Of a stretch of DNA of 64,000 nt, positions 10,324-22,329 are shown piece after piece; the first letter of the stretch is position 1; every line of letters starts with the position of its first letter. Made by a program: the position numbers and the translations under genes. The notes under the pieces are model-generated. The model worked only from the letters and a program-made list of their open reading frames with translations, searched no databases and was not told the DNA's origin. The stretch is taken from contig JAJEKV010000067.1 of NCBI GenBank assembly GCA_021234155.1, forward strand, positions 996,094 to 1,060,093, read 5' to 3'. This stretch comes from Isoetes taiwanensis (taxonomy: Eukaryota; Streptophyta; Lycopodiopsida; Isoetales; Isoetaceae).

Positions 10324-13095
10324 TTGAGCAAGCATGGTACAAACATGGGCACAACGCATAATGAAGAGTACAATGATGAAGATGAACAGAATACGATGAT
10401 GAAGATGATGACAATGCCCCTATGGATCTACTTCATGGAAGTTGAGGAACCCATAGCCGACATGTTAGATGCATTTGGCCCAATCTTCGACAACGACCTA
10501 GATGACGATATAAATACTCCTAACGATGGTCATGAAGATCACGTTTTATTGGAGGAGGCGATAAAGCATTATATCCAAAAGTGCAAGCATATCTAGATTG
10601 ACGACATCTTTATTGATATTAAACCTTCAAGCCAAATTCAAATGGAGCAATGCCGGTGTTACGGCTTTGTTAGAGTAAGTACAATTGCAATCACTTGACT
10701 TATTGAATTTGTAGTTGAATGTATAATGAAAGGTCTCTGCTTTTTATGTGTTATTGCAAGAGAAAATACTCCCACAAGGGAACACTATGCCCAAAAGTCG
10801 CGACCGAAATAAAAAAAAATATTGGCAGCCATCGGTTTAGGCTACCATAAGATTCACGCTTGTCCAAATGATTGCATGGTATATTATCCGATGACATCTA
10901 CAAGAACACGTAAACATGCCCTAAATGTGGTGCCTCTAGGTACAATGCGATGCCAAGGGAAAGACCGTCCCCGATGAAGGTGGTTCGCTACTTTCCATTG
11001 ATCCCTCGCGATAAGGCTATTGTTTCGATGTGAATCTCTAGCTTCACCATGGGTTGGTGTGCCGCCAATGCGCCGAAAGTGACAATGTACTCGCGTGGTT
11101 AGTGATCAAGCAATGGAAGCATATTGATGAAACATGGCCGAATTTGGAAGAGAGCCACACGAAATCTCGTGATTAGGGTTGGCAACGGATGGTGTTAATC
11201 CTTATGGACGCCAATCACCGCGGGTCAACTTGGCCGAGAGGTGTTGATCAACTATAATTTACCACCGTGGTTACTCATGAAGACTAGCCATTTAATGGTA
11301 GTACTATTAGTTCCGTGGACCTAAGAAGCCGGAAAGTCTAGATCCATATCCGAAAATAGTTATTGATGAGCTTTTGACATTGTGGAGTGAAGGTATTGAA
11401 GTTTACGATGTCTCAAGAGAACTTCGTCCGAACGAAGATTTACCTTGAGAGCAATCTTAATGTGGACAACGAAATGATTGGCCTGGTTTGTATGAACTCT
11501 CCTGACTCCAAGTTAACCGATATGCGGCATGTCACTTGTGTGGGTTTGAACAGTTGAACTCTCGCCGGTCAACGGCATTGCACAAAAAAATGTCTATGCA
11601 AACTTCAAGAGATATCCGCCAATGGAAAATCGACTTCGATAATGTAGGTCCAAGAGAAAACATTGCACTGAAGAGCCTCCCAAAAGGTTGACAATGAGAG
11701 ATTGGGGTAACATGTGGGATGTCAAAGGAAATAAGGTTAAGGGAATGAAGTGGAAAGCATCCTTCTTCCTTCTACCCTATTGACAGAATTGAAGATCCAT
11801 CATCTTCTTGATCCCATGCACATCTTTAAAAACGCTTTCTGGCGTCTATTTGGAAGCATGTCAACGGACGTAAGGACACGATGCAAAGACGAAGAAGATC
11901 TACAAGAAGCTGGATCAAAATCTAAAGCATGGTTAAATGTCGGAAGAAGGAATAAGGCCACAAGTGGATTGGATCGTGCCTAGAAAATGTATGAAACCCG
12001 CTCGAGAAGCGACAAAGGCAATAAAGACTTCGGCGGGATATATGCATTCGTTCGCGTAATTGTTTCTCTAACGGCGGGGAGTTAACTGGGTTGAAATCTC
12101 ATGATTGGCATAAGATGTTGCGCTTTTGTTATGCCTATTGTTTCGAGGGTCGCCTCACCGACGGTCCACTACATGCAATATGTCTCCTATCGAAGTTTTC
12201 CGTGTTCGATCTGATTTAGAAAACACTCGATGCTGAACTCTCACTTAACTTTTTTTTTTTCTTAAATGATATTTAGATGGATTACAAGGAAGGAGATACC
12301 GACAAATGAAATTAAGGGACATGCTAACTAAGGTCGTTGAGGCATGTTGTATGCTAGAGAAAGAATTCCCAACAAGTTTTCCTCGACATACAAACTCACT
12401 TACTAGTGCATTTAGTGGACGGCAGAGCTTGCGTGCACAACAAATCCTAGATGGATGTTTTTATAGAACGCCAAGGTCCTCAAGGACTTCTCAGACGTCG
12501 AAAGGCAAGGCCGAGGGTTGCATGGCCGAGGGTTGGTTAGCACGAGTCATTATTCTATGTCACCGAAGTTCTTGGTCGATCTACACCCCAATGCTCCACG
12601 ATTATGGACCGATGAAGACACTCCAACTATAATTGGAGAAGTTCCCCGGGAAGACTACGTAAGAAATTGTTCACACTAGAAGAACAGTGCAAAAGTCAAT
12701 AAGTTTCTCATCTACAACTCCACTCCCATGGAGAAATGGATAAAAAATAATGAGGAAGAAAAAAAATAAAGAGAGATGAGGAGAGAAGACGCTATCGAAT
12801 AAAAGAATCGCGAAAACAACCACTTCCGTGATCATCTAGGGTCCCCGCCAAGTGAGATAAACAATAAATGGTCGCTTTCGAACAACTAGAGATGGCAAGG
12901 CAACGTGCGGCTTAACATGTTTCTAGCGAAGAATTTGCATATGCTAAAGGCGTGTCACTATTTGTAAGTGCAACTTAATAGCATATAATTCACGAAGTTT
13001 CGCTCGTTATTTTGAACATTTGTTCCTTTACTTTGTAGTATAATTCATATGCATCAATATGGTCTTCCGGTGCTCACTTTCGGACGACAAAGTGT
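10324..13095 (+). pseudogene. TNP2-type CACTA transposase
   Basis: This is the catalytic protein of CACTA elements, which cuts at the element ends. By eye, across several frames and introns, the text follows the TNP2 family. An acidic lead (10324-10596) has ADMLDAFG, then LYPKVQAYL and KFKWSN. CPKCGASRYN is a zinc ribbon near 10916, VRYFPLIPR lies near 10984, NYNLPPW near 11250, and a GIEVYDVSREL segment near 11390. GLKSHDWHKML is near 12090 and a MLEKEFPTSF segment near 12350. The frame breaks many times. Because CAG/CTG sites are suspiciously rare here, some breaks may be base-calling errors rather than decay. The 1.09-kb tandem array follows directly. Confidence 0.75.
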
Positions 13096-13109
13096 GGATC
13101 ATGGCAAAC

Positions 13110-16100
13110 GCCTCCCTGGGTCCTGACTCTCCCCTCTTGTGAGGGATCCCCTCGCAAGGTCCCGCCTCATTTGACTTGGGGAGGGTGCCAACTTCTGTTG
13201 CCCGCGAACGGGCTGCCCCGACCGCTCTAATGCTAACCCTTTGACCTAGACCTTCTCCGGTAAATTCAAAATTGGGCCGTGGTGCCGGAGATGAATTAGG
13301 ATCCCGGCTGGCAAAAAACGAATTTATTTTCGCGGCAATGCATTAATTGCGAATTTACTTAATGTCTTGCCATCAGCAAAGCCACTTCTACTTGCCACAT
13401 CGGGAGGAGGAAAGGCCCAAACTCCGCCCGCCGCCCCCTGTTCGTATTCTGGGTTGCCGCTGGCCGTCCTGCGTGCAGCAGATCAGACTCGCCCCCAAAA
13501 CGTAAACCCTTTCTAGAGCCCGGGCAACCCACTGTGGTTTACGCTTGGAGGCCCTCTCCATGTCGATTCGGGCCGACCTTGCGCCGTGTCTTGAAGTGGA
13601 GTTGGGGTGTTGACGCCGAGCCAGGACCCTAAAATCCTCCCGAGGCTGCTTGCCCCAAATTTCCTCTCCCCAAGGCCCCGGGGACTCGACGGGCGACCTC
13701 CTGGAATCCTAATCCGGACCTGCCAATGGACTCGTGAACGCCGACATTGCCCCGGGACTGTTCCCGCGGGCCGTAAGACCACCCGAACTCCAAGAAGCCA
13801 AAGTAGCTCACTTCCATCACACTCGTAGTCAATTGGCCTAGGATGCATGCGATACCGTCGAGGAGGGCGTGAGTGTTTCCTTCTTTTTCGAAACCGACCG
13901 TGTAACTTGCTCCCCTAGGGTAATTTCCATTCCTGACGATTTGGCTATGGTCTATTTGCCATTCCTGAGCATCCCTGCGTCCGAACCACAAAAATAGTGC
14001 GGTTTCTACAAGGCCGACATCGACGCCCCGCCGGGTTTGACAAGTTCTCCCGACCGATCTGAATCTTTTGGACCTTCCCCGAAGAGGGGCCCCTGAACGG
14101 AGGATCCAACGGTCGGATAGGGGAACCGGGCTCCGGGAGGGTGGTCATTAGCGTGCAGCCCCGGGAGCCGCCAGAAGGGTCGCCTCGAACTTTTTGGATC
14201 CCGCCTCCCGGGGTCCCGACTCTCCCCCTCTTGTGAGGGATCCCCGCAAGGTCCCCGCCCCGCTTGACTTGGGGAATGGTGCCAGGGTTGGTTGCCCGCA
14301 ATCCGCTGCCCCGACCGCTCTAATGCTAACCCTTTGACCTAGACCTTCTCCCAAAAATCAAAATTGGGCCGTGTGCCGGAGATGAATTAGGATCCCGCCG
14401 GCAAAACCGAATTTATTTTCGCGGCAATGCATTAATTGCGAATTTACTTAATGTCTTGCCATCGCAAAAGCCCTCGACTTCTACTTGCCACATCGGGAGG
14501 AGGGAAAGGCCCAAACTCCGCCCGTCGCCTCCCCTTGCTCCGTATTCTCGGCCGCCGCTTCTGGCCAGTCCCAAGTGCACCGCAGACCGGGGACTCGCCC
14601 CCAAAACGTAAACCCTTCTAGAGCCCGCAACCCACAGGGGTTTACGCTTCGAGGCCCTCTCCATGTCGATTCGGCCGGACCTTTGCGTCTTGAAGTGGAG
14701 TTGGGGTGTTGACGCCGAGCGCTGACCCTAAAATCCTCCTGAGGTCGCTTGCCCCAAATTTCCTCTCCCCAAGGCCCCCGGGACGGACGGGCTTACCTCC
14801 GCCCTCCCATCACGACCGACTCGCCAATGGACTCAACGCCGACATTGCCCTCGGGACCAAGTTCCGCGGGCCGAAGACCACCCTCGAACTCCAAGAAGCC
14901 CAAAGTAGCTCACTTCCATCACACTCGTAGCCAATTGGCCTAGGATGTGCATGCGGGATACCGGCCGTGGAGGGCGAGTGTTTCCTTCTTTCGCAAAAAC
15001 CCAGGTAATCCTTGCTCCCTAGGGTAATTTCGCCATTCCCATCGATTTGGGTGGTCTATTTGCCATTCTCGAGCATCCTGCGTCTCAACGACAAAACAAA
15101 GGCGGTTTCTACAAGGTCGACATCGACGCCTTCCGGTTGACAAGTTCTCCTGACCGATCTGGAATCTTTTGGACCTTCCTGAAGAGGGGCCCCCGAACGG
15201 AGGATCCAACGGCCTGGATAGGGGAACCGGCCCGGGAGGGTGGTCATTAGCGCGGCCTCGGGAGCGCCGCCAGAAGGGCTGCCTCGAACTTTTTGGATCC
15301 CGCCTCCCGGGTCCCACTCTCCCTCTTGTGAGGGATCCCCTCGCAAAGGTCCTCGGGCCTCGCTTGGACTTGGGAAGGGTGCCACCTCAGGTTCCCCGCA
15401 ACGGGCTGCCCCGACCGCTCTAATGCTAAGCCTTTTGACCTAGACCTTCTCTAAAAATTCAAAATTGGGCCGTCTTCCGAGATGAATTAGGGATCCCGGC
15501 CGGCAAAACCGAATTTATTTTCGTGCAATGCATTAATTGCGAATTTATTTAATGTCTTGCCATCAAAAAGCCCGACTTCTACTTGCCACATCGGGAGGAG
15601 GAAAGGCCCAAACTCCGCCTCCGCCGGTTCCCTTGTTCGTGATTCTTCTACTGCCGCTTCGCCAGTCCCAGTGCAACAGACTAGGACCTCGCCCCAAAAC
15701 GTAAACCTTCTAGAGCCTCGCAACCCACGTGGTTTACGCTTGAGGCCCTCTCCTTTGTCGTGATTCGGGGGGACCTTTGCGCCGTCTTGAAGTGGAGTTG
15801 GGGTGTTGACGCCAGAAAGCCTGACTCCTAAAATCCCCCCGGTCGCTTTTGCCAAATTTCCTCTCCCCAAGGCCCTGGGACTGGACGGGCGACCTCCGCT
15901 CTCCCAATCGCGATCTGACCGCCAATGGACTCCGAACGCCGACATTGCCCCCGGGACCAAGTTCCGTGGGCCGAAGACCACCCGAACTCCAAGAAGCCAA
16001 AGTAGCTCACTTCCATCACACTCGTAATCAATTGGCCTAGGATGTGCATGCGGATACCTGCCGTGGAGGGCGGAGTGTTTCCTTCTTTAGCAAAACCGGC

Positions 16101-19002
16101 CGTGTAACTTGCTCCCTAGGGTAATTTCGCCATTCCTGACGATTTGGCGGTCTATTTGCCATTCCGAGCATCCCTAAGTCTCGAACGACAAAACAAAGGC
16201 GGTTTCTACAAGGTCGACATCAGACGGCGCCGGGTTTGACAAGTTCTCCTAACCGATCTGAATCTTTGGACCTTCCGAAGAGGGGCTTCGAACGGAGGAT
16301 CCAACTGGCCGGATAGGGGAACCTGCTCGAGGGTGGTCATTAGCGCAGCCCGGGGAGCGCCGCCAAAAGGGCTGCCTCGGAACTTTTTTTTTTGGATCCC
16401 GCCTCCCTGGTCCGGACTCTCCCTCTTGTGAGGGGATCCCCGCAAGGTCCCGGCCTCGCTTGACTTGGGAGTGCGGCTGCTGCCCCCGCAACGAAGCTGC
16501 CCCTCGAATCGCTCTAATGCTAACCCTTTGACCTAGACCTTCTCCTAAAAATTCAAAAATTGGGCCGTGTCTTTGAGATGAATTAGGATCCGCCGGCAAA
16601 AACCGAATTTATTTTGCAATGCATTAATTGCGAATTAATGAATGTCTTGCCATCGCAAAAGCCCCCGACTTCTACTTGCCACATCGGGAGGAGGAAAGGC
16701 CCAAACTCCGCCCGCCGGCTTCAGATTGTCTCTCTGCCGCTTCGCCAGGTCCTGTGTAACAGACAGACTTCCGCCCCCAAAACGTAAACCCTTCTAGAGC
16801 CTCAACCCACAGTGGTTTACGCCGAGGCCCTCTCCTTGTCGATTCGGCCGGACCTTGGCGCAGATCTTCTTTGAAGTGGAGTTGGGGTGTTGACGCCAGA
16901 GCGCTGGACCCTAAAAATCCTCCCGGGGCTGCTTTTGCCCCAAATTTTCTCTCCCCAAGGCCCCTTGGGACGGATCTGCGACCTCCGCTGTCCGGAATCG
17001 CGATCCGACCGCCAATGGACTCGTAACGCCGACATTGCCCCGGGGACCAAGTTCCGTACCGTAAGACCACCAACTCCAAGAAGCCAAAGTAGCTCACTTC
17101 CATCACACCGTGAAATAATTGGCCTAGGATGTGCATGCGGATACCGTCGCGGGAGGGCGGAGTGTTTCCTTCTTCATAAAACCGACCGTGTAACTTGCTC
17201 CTAGGGTAATTTCGCCATTCCGACGATTTGGTGGTCTATTTGCCATTCGAGCATCCCTGCGTCTCTAACGACAAAAACAAGTGTTTCTACAAGGTCGACA
17301 TCGACGCCTCCGCTGTTTGACAAGTTCTCCCTGACCGACCGGAATCTTTGGACCTTCCCCGGCGAGGGGCCCCTCAACGGAGGATCCAACGGCCGGATAG
17401 GGGAACCTGCCCCGGGAGGGTGGTCATTAGCGCAGCCCCGGGAGCGCAAGCCAGAAGGGTGCCTCGAACTTTTTGATCCCCTCCCGGGTCCCACTCTCCC
17501 CTGTGAGGGATCCCCGCAAGGTCCTGGGCCTCGCTTGACTTGGGGAGGGGTGCCAGCCTCTGTTGCCCTCAGCAACCGCTGCCCTCGACCGCTTCTAATG
17601 CTAAGCCTTTGACCTAGACCTTCTCCAAAATTCAAAAATTGGGCCGTGTGCTGGAGATGAATTAGGGATCCCGCTGGCAAAAACCGAATTTATTTTCGTG
17701 CAATGCATTAATTATGAATTCACTTAATGTCTTGCCATCGCAAAGGTGCCCGACTTCTACTTGCCACATCGGGGAGGAGGAAAGGCCCAAACTCCGCCCG
17801 CCGCCTCCCCTTGCTCCGTCTTTCTGCTGCTTCGGGCCAGGTCCTGTGTAACAGACCAGACTTCGCCCCCAAAACGTAAACCCTTCTAGAGTCTGCAACC
17901 CACAGGGGTTTACGCCGAGGCCCTCTCCTTGTCGTGATTCTACTGACCTTGCGCCGCGTCTTGAAGTGGAGTTAGTGTTGACGCCAGAGCTGACCCTAAA
18001 ATCCCTCCTGAGGCTGCTTGTCCCAAATTTCCTCTCCCAAGGCCCTGGGACCTGACGGCCACTCCGCTTCTCCTGAATCGCTGACCGACTCGCCAATGGA
18101 CTCCGTGAACGCCGACATTGCCACGGGACCAAGTTCCGTGGCCGAAGACCACCAACTCCAAGAAGCCAAAGTAGCTCACTTCCACCACACTCGTAGTCAA
18201 TTGGCCTAGGATGTGCATGCGGATACCGGGCGTGGAGGGCGTGAGTGTTTCCTTCTTTCGCGAAAACCGACCGTAGCTTGCTCCCCTAGGGTAATTTCTC
18301 GCCATTCCTGACGATTTGGCAGGGTCTATTTGCCATTCCGAGCATCCCTGCGTCCAACGACAAAACAAAGGCGTTTTTTACAAGGTCGACATCGACGCCC
18401 CGCTGGTTTGACAAGTTCTCCCGACCCATCTGAATCTTTTGACCTTCCCAAGAGGGGCCCCCTAACGGAGGATCCAACGGCCTATAGGGGAACCGCCCGG
18501 AGGGTGGTCATTAGCGCAGCCTCGGGGAGCGCCGCCAGAAGGGGCTGCTTCTGAACTTTTTGGATCCCGCCTCCCTCTCCTCTTGGGTCCCTGGGACTCT
18601 CCCCTCTTGTGGAGGGATCCCCCTCAAGGTCCCGCCCTCGCTTTGACTTGGGGAAGGGTGCCACTCGGCTATGCCCCAGAACGCTGCCCCACCGCTTCTA
18701 ATGCTAACCCTTTGACCTAGACCTTCTCCCAAAAATTCAAAATTGGGCCGTGTCTTTGGAGATGAATTAGGGATCCCGCTGGCAAAACCGAATTTATTTT
18801 CGCGGCAATGCATTAATTGCGAATTTACCGTCTAATGTCTTGCTATCAAGAAAGCTCCCTTCTACTTGCCACATCGGGAGGAGGAAAGGCCCAAACTCCG
18901 CCGGCTCCTTGTTCAGATTCTCTCATTGCCGCCGCCAGTCCCAAGTGCGCAACAGCACCGTGACTCGCCCCCAAAACGTAAACCCTTCTAGAGCTCCGGC
19001 AA
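13110..19002. repeat. Tandem array of about 1.09-kb units inside CACTA
   Basis: The phrase tttgacctagaccttctcc recurs with first ttg at 13241, 14334, 15435, 16528, 17609 and 18712, giving periods of 1093, 1101, 1093, 1081 and 1103. About 5.4 units are present and the last is partial. Units are GC-rich, unlike the AT-rich flanks. Each contains a hairpin with arms cgtaaaccc and ggtttacg and a short shared open segment ending AKVAHFHHTR. Unit-to-unit differences concentrate at sites such as gctgg/gccgg. The open frames seen in it are fragments that do not persist between units, so it looks like satellite-like DNA, not a gene. It sits between the two parts of the transposase module. Confidence 0.9.
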
Positions 19003-20300
19003 CAAATTAATTGCCGCGGGCGGTCACATTCATATGGACTCATTATGGAGGTACTAAATTGAATATCTCGAACTCGAAATTCAAGGTGAGACGCCGCTGA
19101 ACCCCTCGGTCGTATCCAAAACCCTTAGCAAGAATCTATGAAGAGGTCGCAACCATATATGAAGTTGTATGTGATCATGCACGAGAATATGGCAAATCAA
19201 AGAAGCTCTTCTTGCAGCTTTGCATGGACTAGAGTCAGCATGCCTTGTGTAGATTGTATCATAAACCTGGTGAGCCATATGTTTGCACCGCTACAAATAT
19301 GATCGAAGTGATTGGCAAGTTTGATTTAGTATGAAAGTATGCAAGTGAAGCTCAATGGTGCACAAGTCCGGGTTTATTAAAGTGGATAGATAAACAAGGA
19401 TGGAGAGAAATCTAAGTGGATAGATAAAGAAGGATAGATAAAATACATAAGTAATCATTGCCAACTAGTGCTCCATTATTATCCGCCTCCGCATGTGTTA
19501 GTTTCATTGGAAGCAATAAGGATGGAAGAATCATTGGCATCCGAAATGATCCTCCCATCCACATTTTCCATTTGATGCAATTCCCCAAACTATCATTCTC
19601 ACCGATTCCTTTGTTATCAGATTGTTACCAATAGCATCATGTTGATTTCCTCCCCATCGATATTCACCGTAGTTTCAATGATGTTCAATGCTTTAAAATC
19701 TCAAATCTAAAAGGGCCACCGAGTTTATTCTATGCATTCTACCTCGTAAAGACTGATTCTATGCCGTGTAATGGTTTGATTCCTTTATATGTAGTTTACG
19801 GCGGAAGATGCAATGCATACTTATGCAGAGATGTTTTGCAAAATGCTTAACAAACCTGCTTTTTGTCGACGTTGGAGTTGTTAATCGTATAGTTCCTCCC
19901 CGTAATATAAATGATCATTATTTGACTAATGTGGCTTTGAAAATTAATGCCAAGGTAACTCACTTGGTACCCCATAATGGCTCCCCGTCATTGAACCAAA
20001 GACTTTTCAAAACCGTAGTGTGGAGGATATAATAATGGCGTTATCGATGGAATTTCGTCGCGGGTCTTCCAAAGGTCTCCCGTGGAGCCAACTATAATCT
20101 TTGAATGGATGTCACATGGAGCCCCATTCTCGCCAAATTCACCATCAATTGCAATTGTAAGGATTGAACCGCGGTGTGCACTTGACATTTCAAATTTCAA
20201 TTCATTACATTCCTATTTTAACTTGCGTGCAAGGGCTCTACAGACACAACTATATCCCGGCTTGTCGCATCGGGTCAAAACACAATCACTTAAAATGTGA
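19003..20300 (+). pseudogene. Continuation of CACTA transposase module, decayed
   Basis: After the array, coding-like text resumes. YGGTKLNISNSKFKV ends at a possible splice donor near 19084, then KPLARIYEEVATIYEVV follows. The last stretch, 20082-20300, reads EPTIIFEWMSHGAPFSPN. No catalytic motif can be named. Position and strand make it most likely the C-terminal region of the TNP2 gene or a neighbouring element gene. Confidence 0.35.
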
Positions 20301-20689
20301 AACTATGAATGCGTTAAAAATTTTAAGAACCTTCGGGGCATGATTGGCGTAAGTAACATAAATAACTTTTTCAACTGATATTGAAAGGATAATTAACTTT
20401 TGCTTGTATGTGGAATTGTTGAAAGGGTTTGCGTGCTCAGTAAGTATCTAACAAACAGCTGCCTCCACACCTTGTTGTATTCGTGTTCCTACCCCTTTTA
20501 TGGCTATGTATAGTTCTCTCCCAAATTTCGTGTTCAATTTTAATAAATTTTATTGTATTGTGGACTTCGTGGATGGTGTCAAATAATCCCGGGCAGGCAA
20601 GTGTTCTAATGTAGGGTTGGCGAATACCTAAGGTGTGCGTGATGTTGGTTTAAGAAATCGATTTTGAAATGTTTAATAAATTGATTTTT

Positions 20690-20815
20690 TTGCGAGATGT
20701 TTAAAGGGCGCCGCTTAACACAAAGACGTTTATAGACGCCGCTTAACGACTATGACGGGACGCCGTTAAGCGGCGTCATCGCCGCTCAACGACGTCTGTA
20801 ACTTTTTATCGTAAA
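20690..20815. repeat. Internal subterminal-type motif cluster
   Basis: Short run of cgccgcttaac, cgccgttaagcggcg and cgctcaacgacg motifs, the same kind found at both ends of the CACTA element. It lies between the two gene modules. It could be a second set of transposase sites, the end of a nested or fused CACTA element, or a promoter of the second module. Confidence 0.6.
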
Positions 20816-21019
20816 AACAAAGCCGCTTTTTTCCGCCTAGTTTTTGTTCTACTTGCCTGAGGAGCATTTTTCGCGTGGCGATTTTTGGGCGCTGATCATC
20901 CTTCGCAGTCCTTTCCAAGCTTCAAGCAAGCATCCAAAGGTATTTCAATGGATCAATCAACTCTATTTTGAATTAGGCTTGTTGTTTTGATAGATTTAGG
21001 GCTTCTTGTTTTTCTTGTT

Positions 21020-21290
21020 TTGTTTCAATCCATCCCATTTCTATCCTCTTCTTCTTTTCCATCTTGTTTTCTTCTTCAATCCATTTAAGCCTCTTATTAG
21101 TATGAATCGAATCCTCCTCCTTCTTCTTCCAATGATCTTCCAATTTGGTTTCTTCCTCTAATCTTAGTTCAATCTTCCATTCATTTCTTCTTCTTCTTCT
21201 TCACCACTTTCATTCTATTCAATCTTTCTTTCATCTCCCTTTTCTTCTTCTTCTTCTTCTTCTTCTTCCTCTTCTATTTTTTTCCATGGA
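21020..21290. repeat. CTT/TTC-rich leader tract
   Basis: Repeated cttctt and ttcttcttc, longest at about 21240-21280. Pyrimidine-rich leaders of this kind are common in plant 5' untranslated regions, which fits a transcript start for the second CACTA gene module. A smaller run is at 10030-10070. Confidence 0.6.
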
Positions 21291-21690
21291 AGAAGCGATG
21301 GATTGAAAAAAGAGCGGTATTCTTCCTCCTTTTATTACAAGAAGGGACGTCGTTGAAAAGGCGAGGCCCTTTACTTTATTCTTCCTTTTTTTTTATTTTC
21401 ATTTTTTACACTGTCAATATATAGTTCTTTTTTAATTAACAATGTAAATAGTTTTAAATAAGCCAATGATCTTTTCAGCGAATCGCCTTTTTGTTTTTTA
21501 TTTTTTTTTTTATTTTTTATTTATGTAAGTTTTCTAATTATTGAATGCCTTTTTTTTTGCATGTACACTAATAACAAAATGCGTCAGCTTTCTTTGAAAT
21601 CGATTTTCAACGAAATTACATTCTAGGTAAGAATTTGAGTTTGAGTAGGAGAATAAAATTTTAATGTTTTATTTAGGTTAAAAAAAAACT

Positions 21691-22021
21691 TGGGGAGACT
21701 TGGGACAGGGCATGGTCGGCCTCGCCTTGAGTGGAGAAGACTAGGTGTTCCCGTCCAAGCTCACCGCTTACTCTTGTAATTTTATTGATTAATGTATTTA
21801 GTTTAGAAAAAAAATTGGGAGACTTGGACAGGGCATGGTGGCCCTCGCCTGGAGTGGAGAAGACTAGGTGTTCGGTCCAAGCTCACCGCTTACCTTTGTA
21901 ATTTTATTGATTAATGTATTTAGTTTAGAAAAATTTGGGGAGACTTGGACAAGGGCATGGTCGGCACCGCCTTGAGTGGAGAAAATTTTAGAAGACTAGG
22001 TGTTCCCGGTCCAAGCTCACC
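21691..22021 (+). repeat. Three tandem hairpin units upstream of second CACTA module
   Basis: Units at 21691-21765, 21815-21887 and 21935-22021 are separated by a shared AT-rich spacer (attttattgattaatgtatt). In each, gagacttggac near the start can pair with gtccaagctc near the end (cttggac with gtccaag, plus gag with ctc around one bulge). A core, gtggagaagactaggtgttc, lies between. The third unit has a 10-bp insertion in the loop. The same core appears in the two units at 8335-8515. Confidence 0.65.
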
Positions 22022-22329
22022 GCCACTCTTTGTTTATTTTTTTATTAATATATCAATAAATAGAAATCTTTACTGATTGACAAGGGCGTGGTTTTGAAAA
22101 AAATTGCATTATTGATTTTCGGTTTCTAGTTAAGAATGTTGTTTTTAAAGATGTTAGGGATGTCAAAGAAACACCGATGTGGAGTGGTTAAGAGCAAGAA
22201 AAATTTAAATAGTTGGTTTTAAAAAAAAAAAAAAAAGGGAAACTAACTCTTAAGAAAGTAGGTAAAGATTCATAATGAAGGTTTGAAAAAAGTCACAAAG
22301 CAAGATTAATGAATCTAAATTGGTTTGTA

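Noticed and set aside
13110-19002. Many GC-rich open frames, some over 100 codons, on both strands
   Set aside because: The frames change between the near-identical repeat units, so they are not maintained as coding sequence.
13110-19002. CRISPR-like or rDNA-spacer array
   Set aside because: Units are about 1.09 kb with no short repeat-spacer structure, and no rRNA gene sequence is recognisable.
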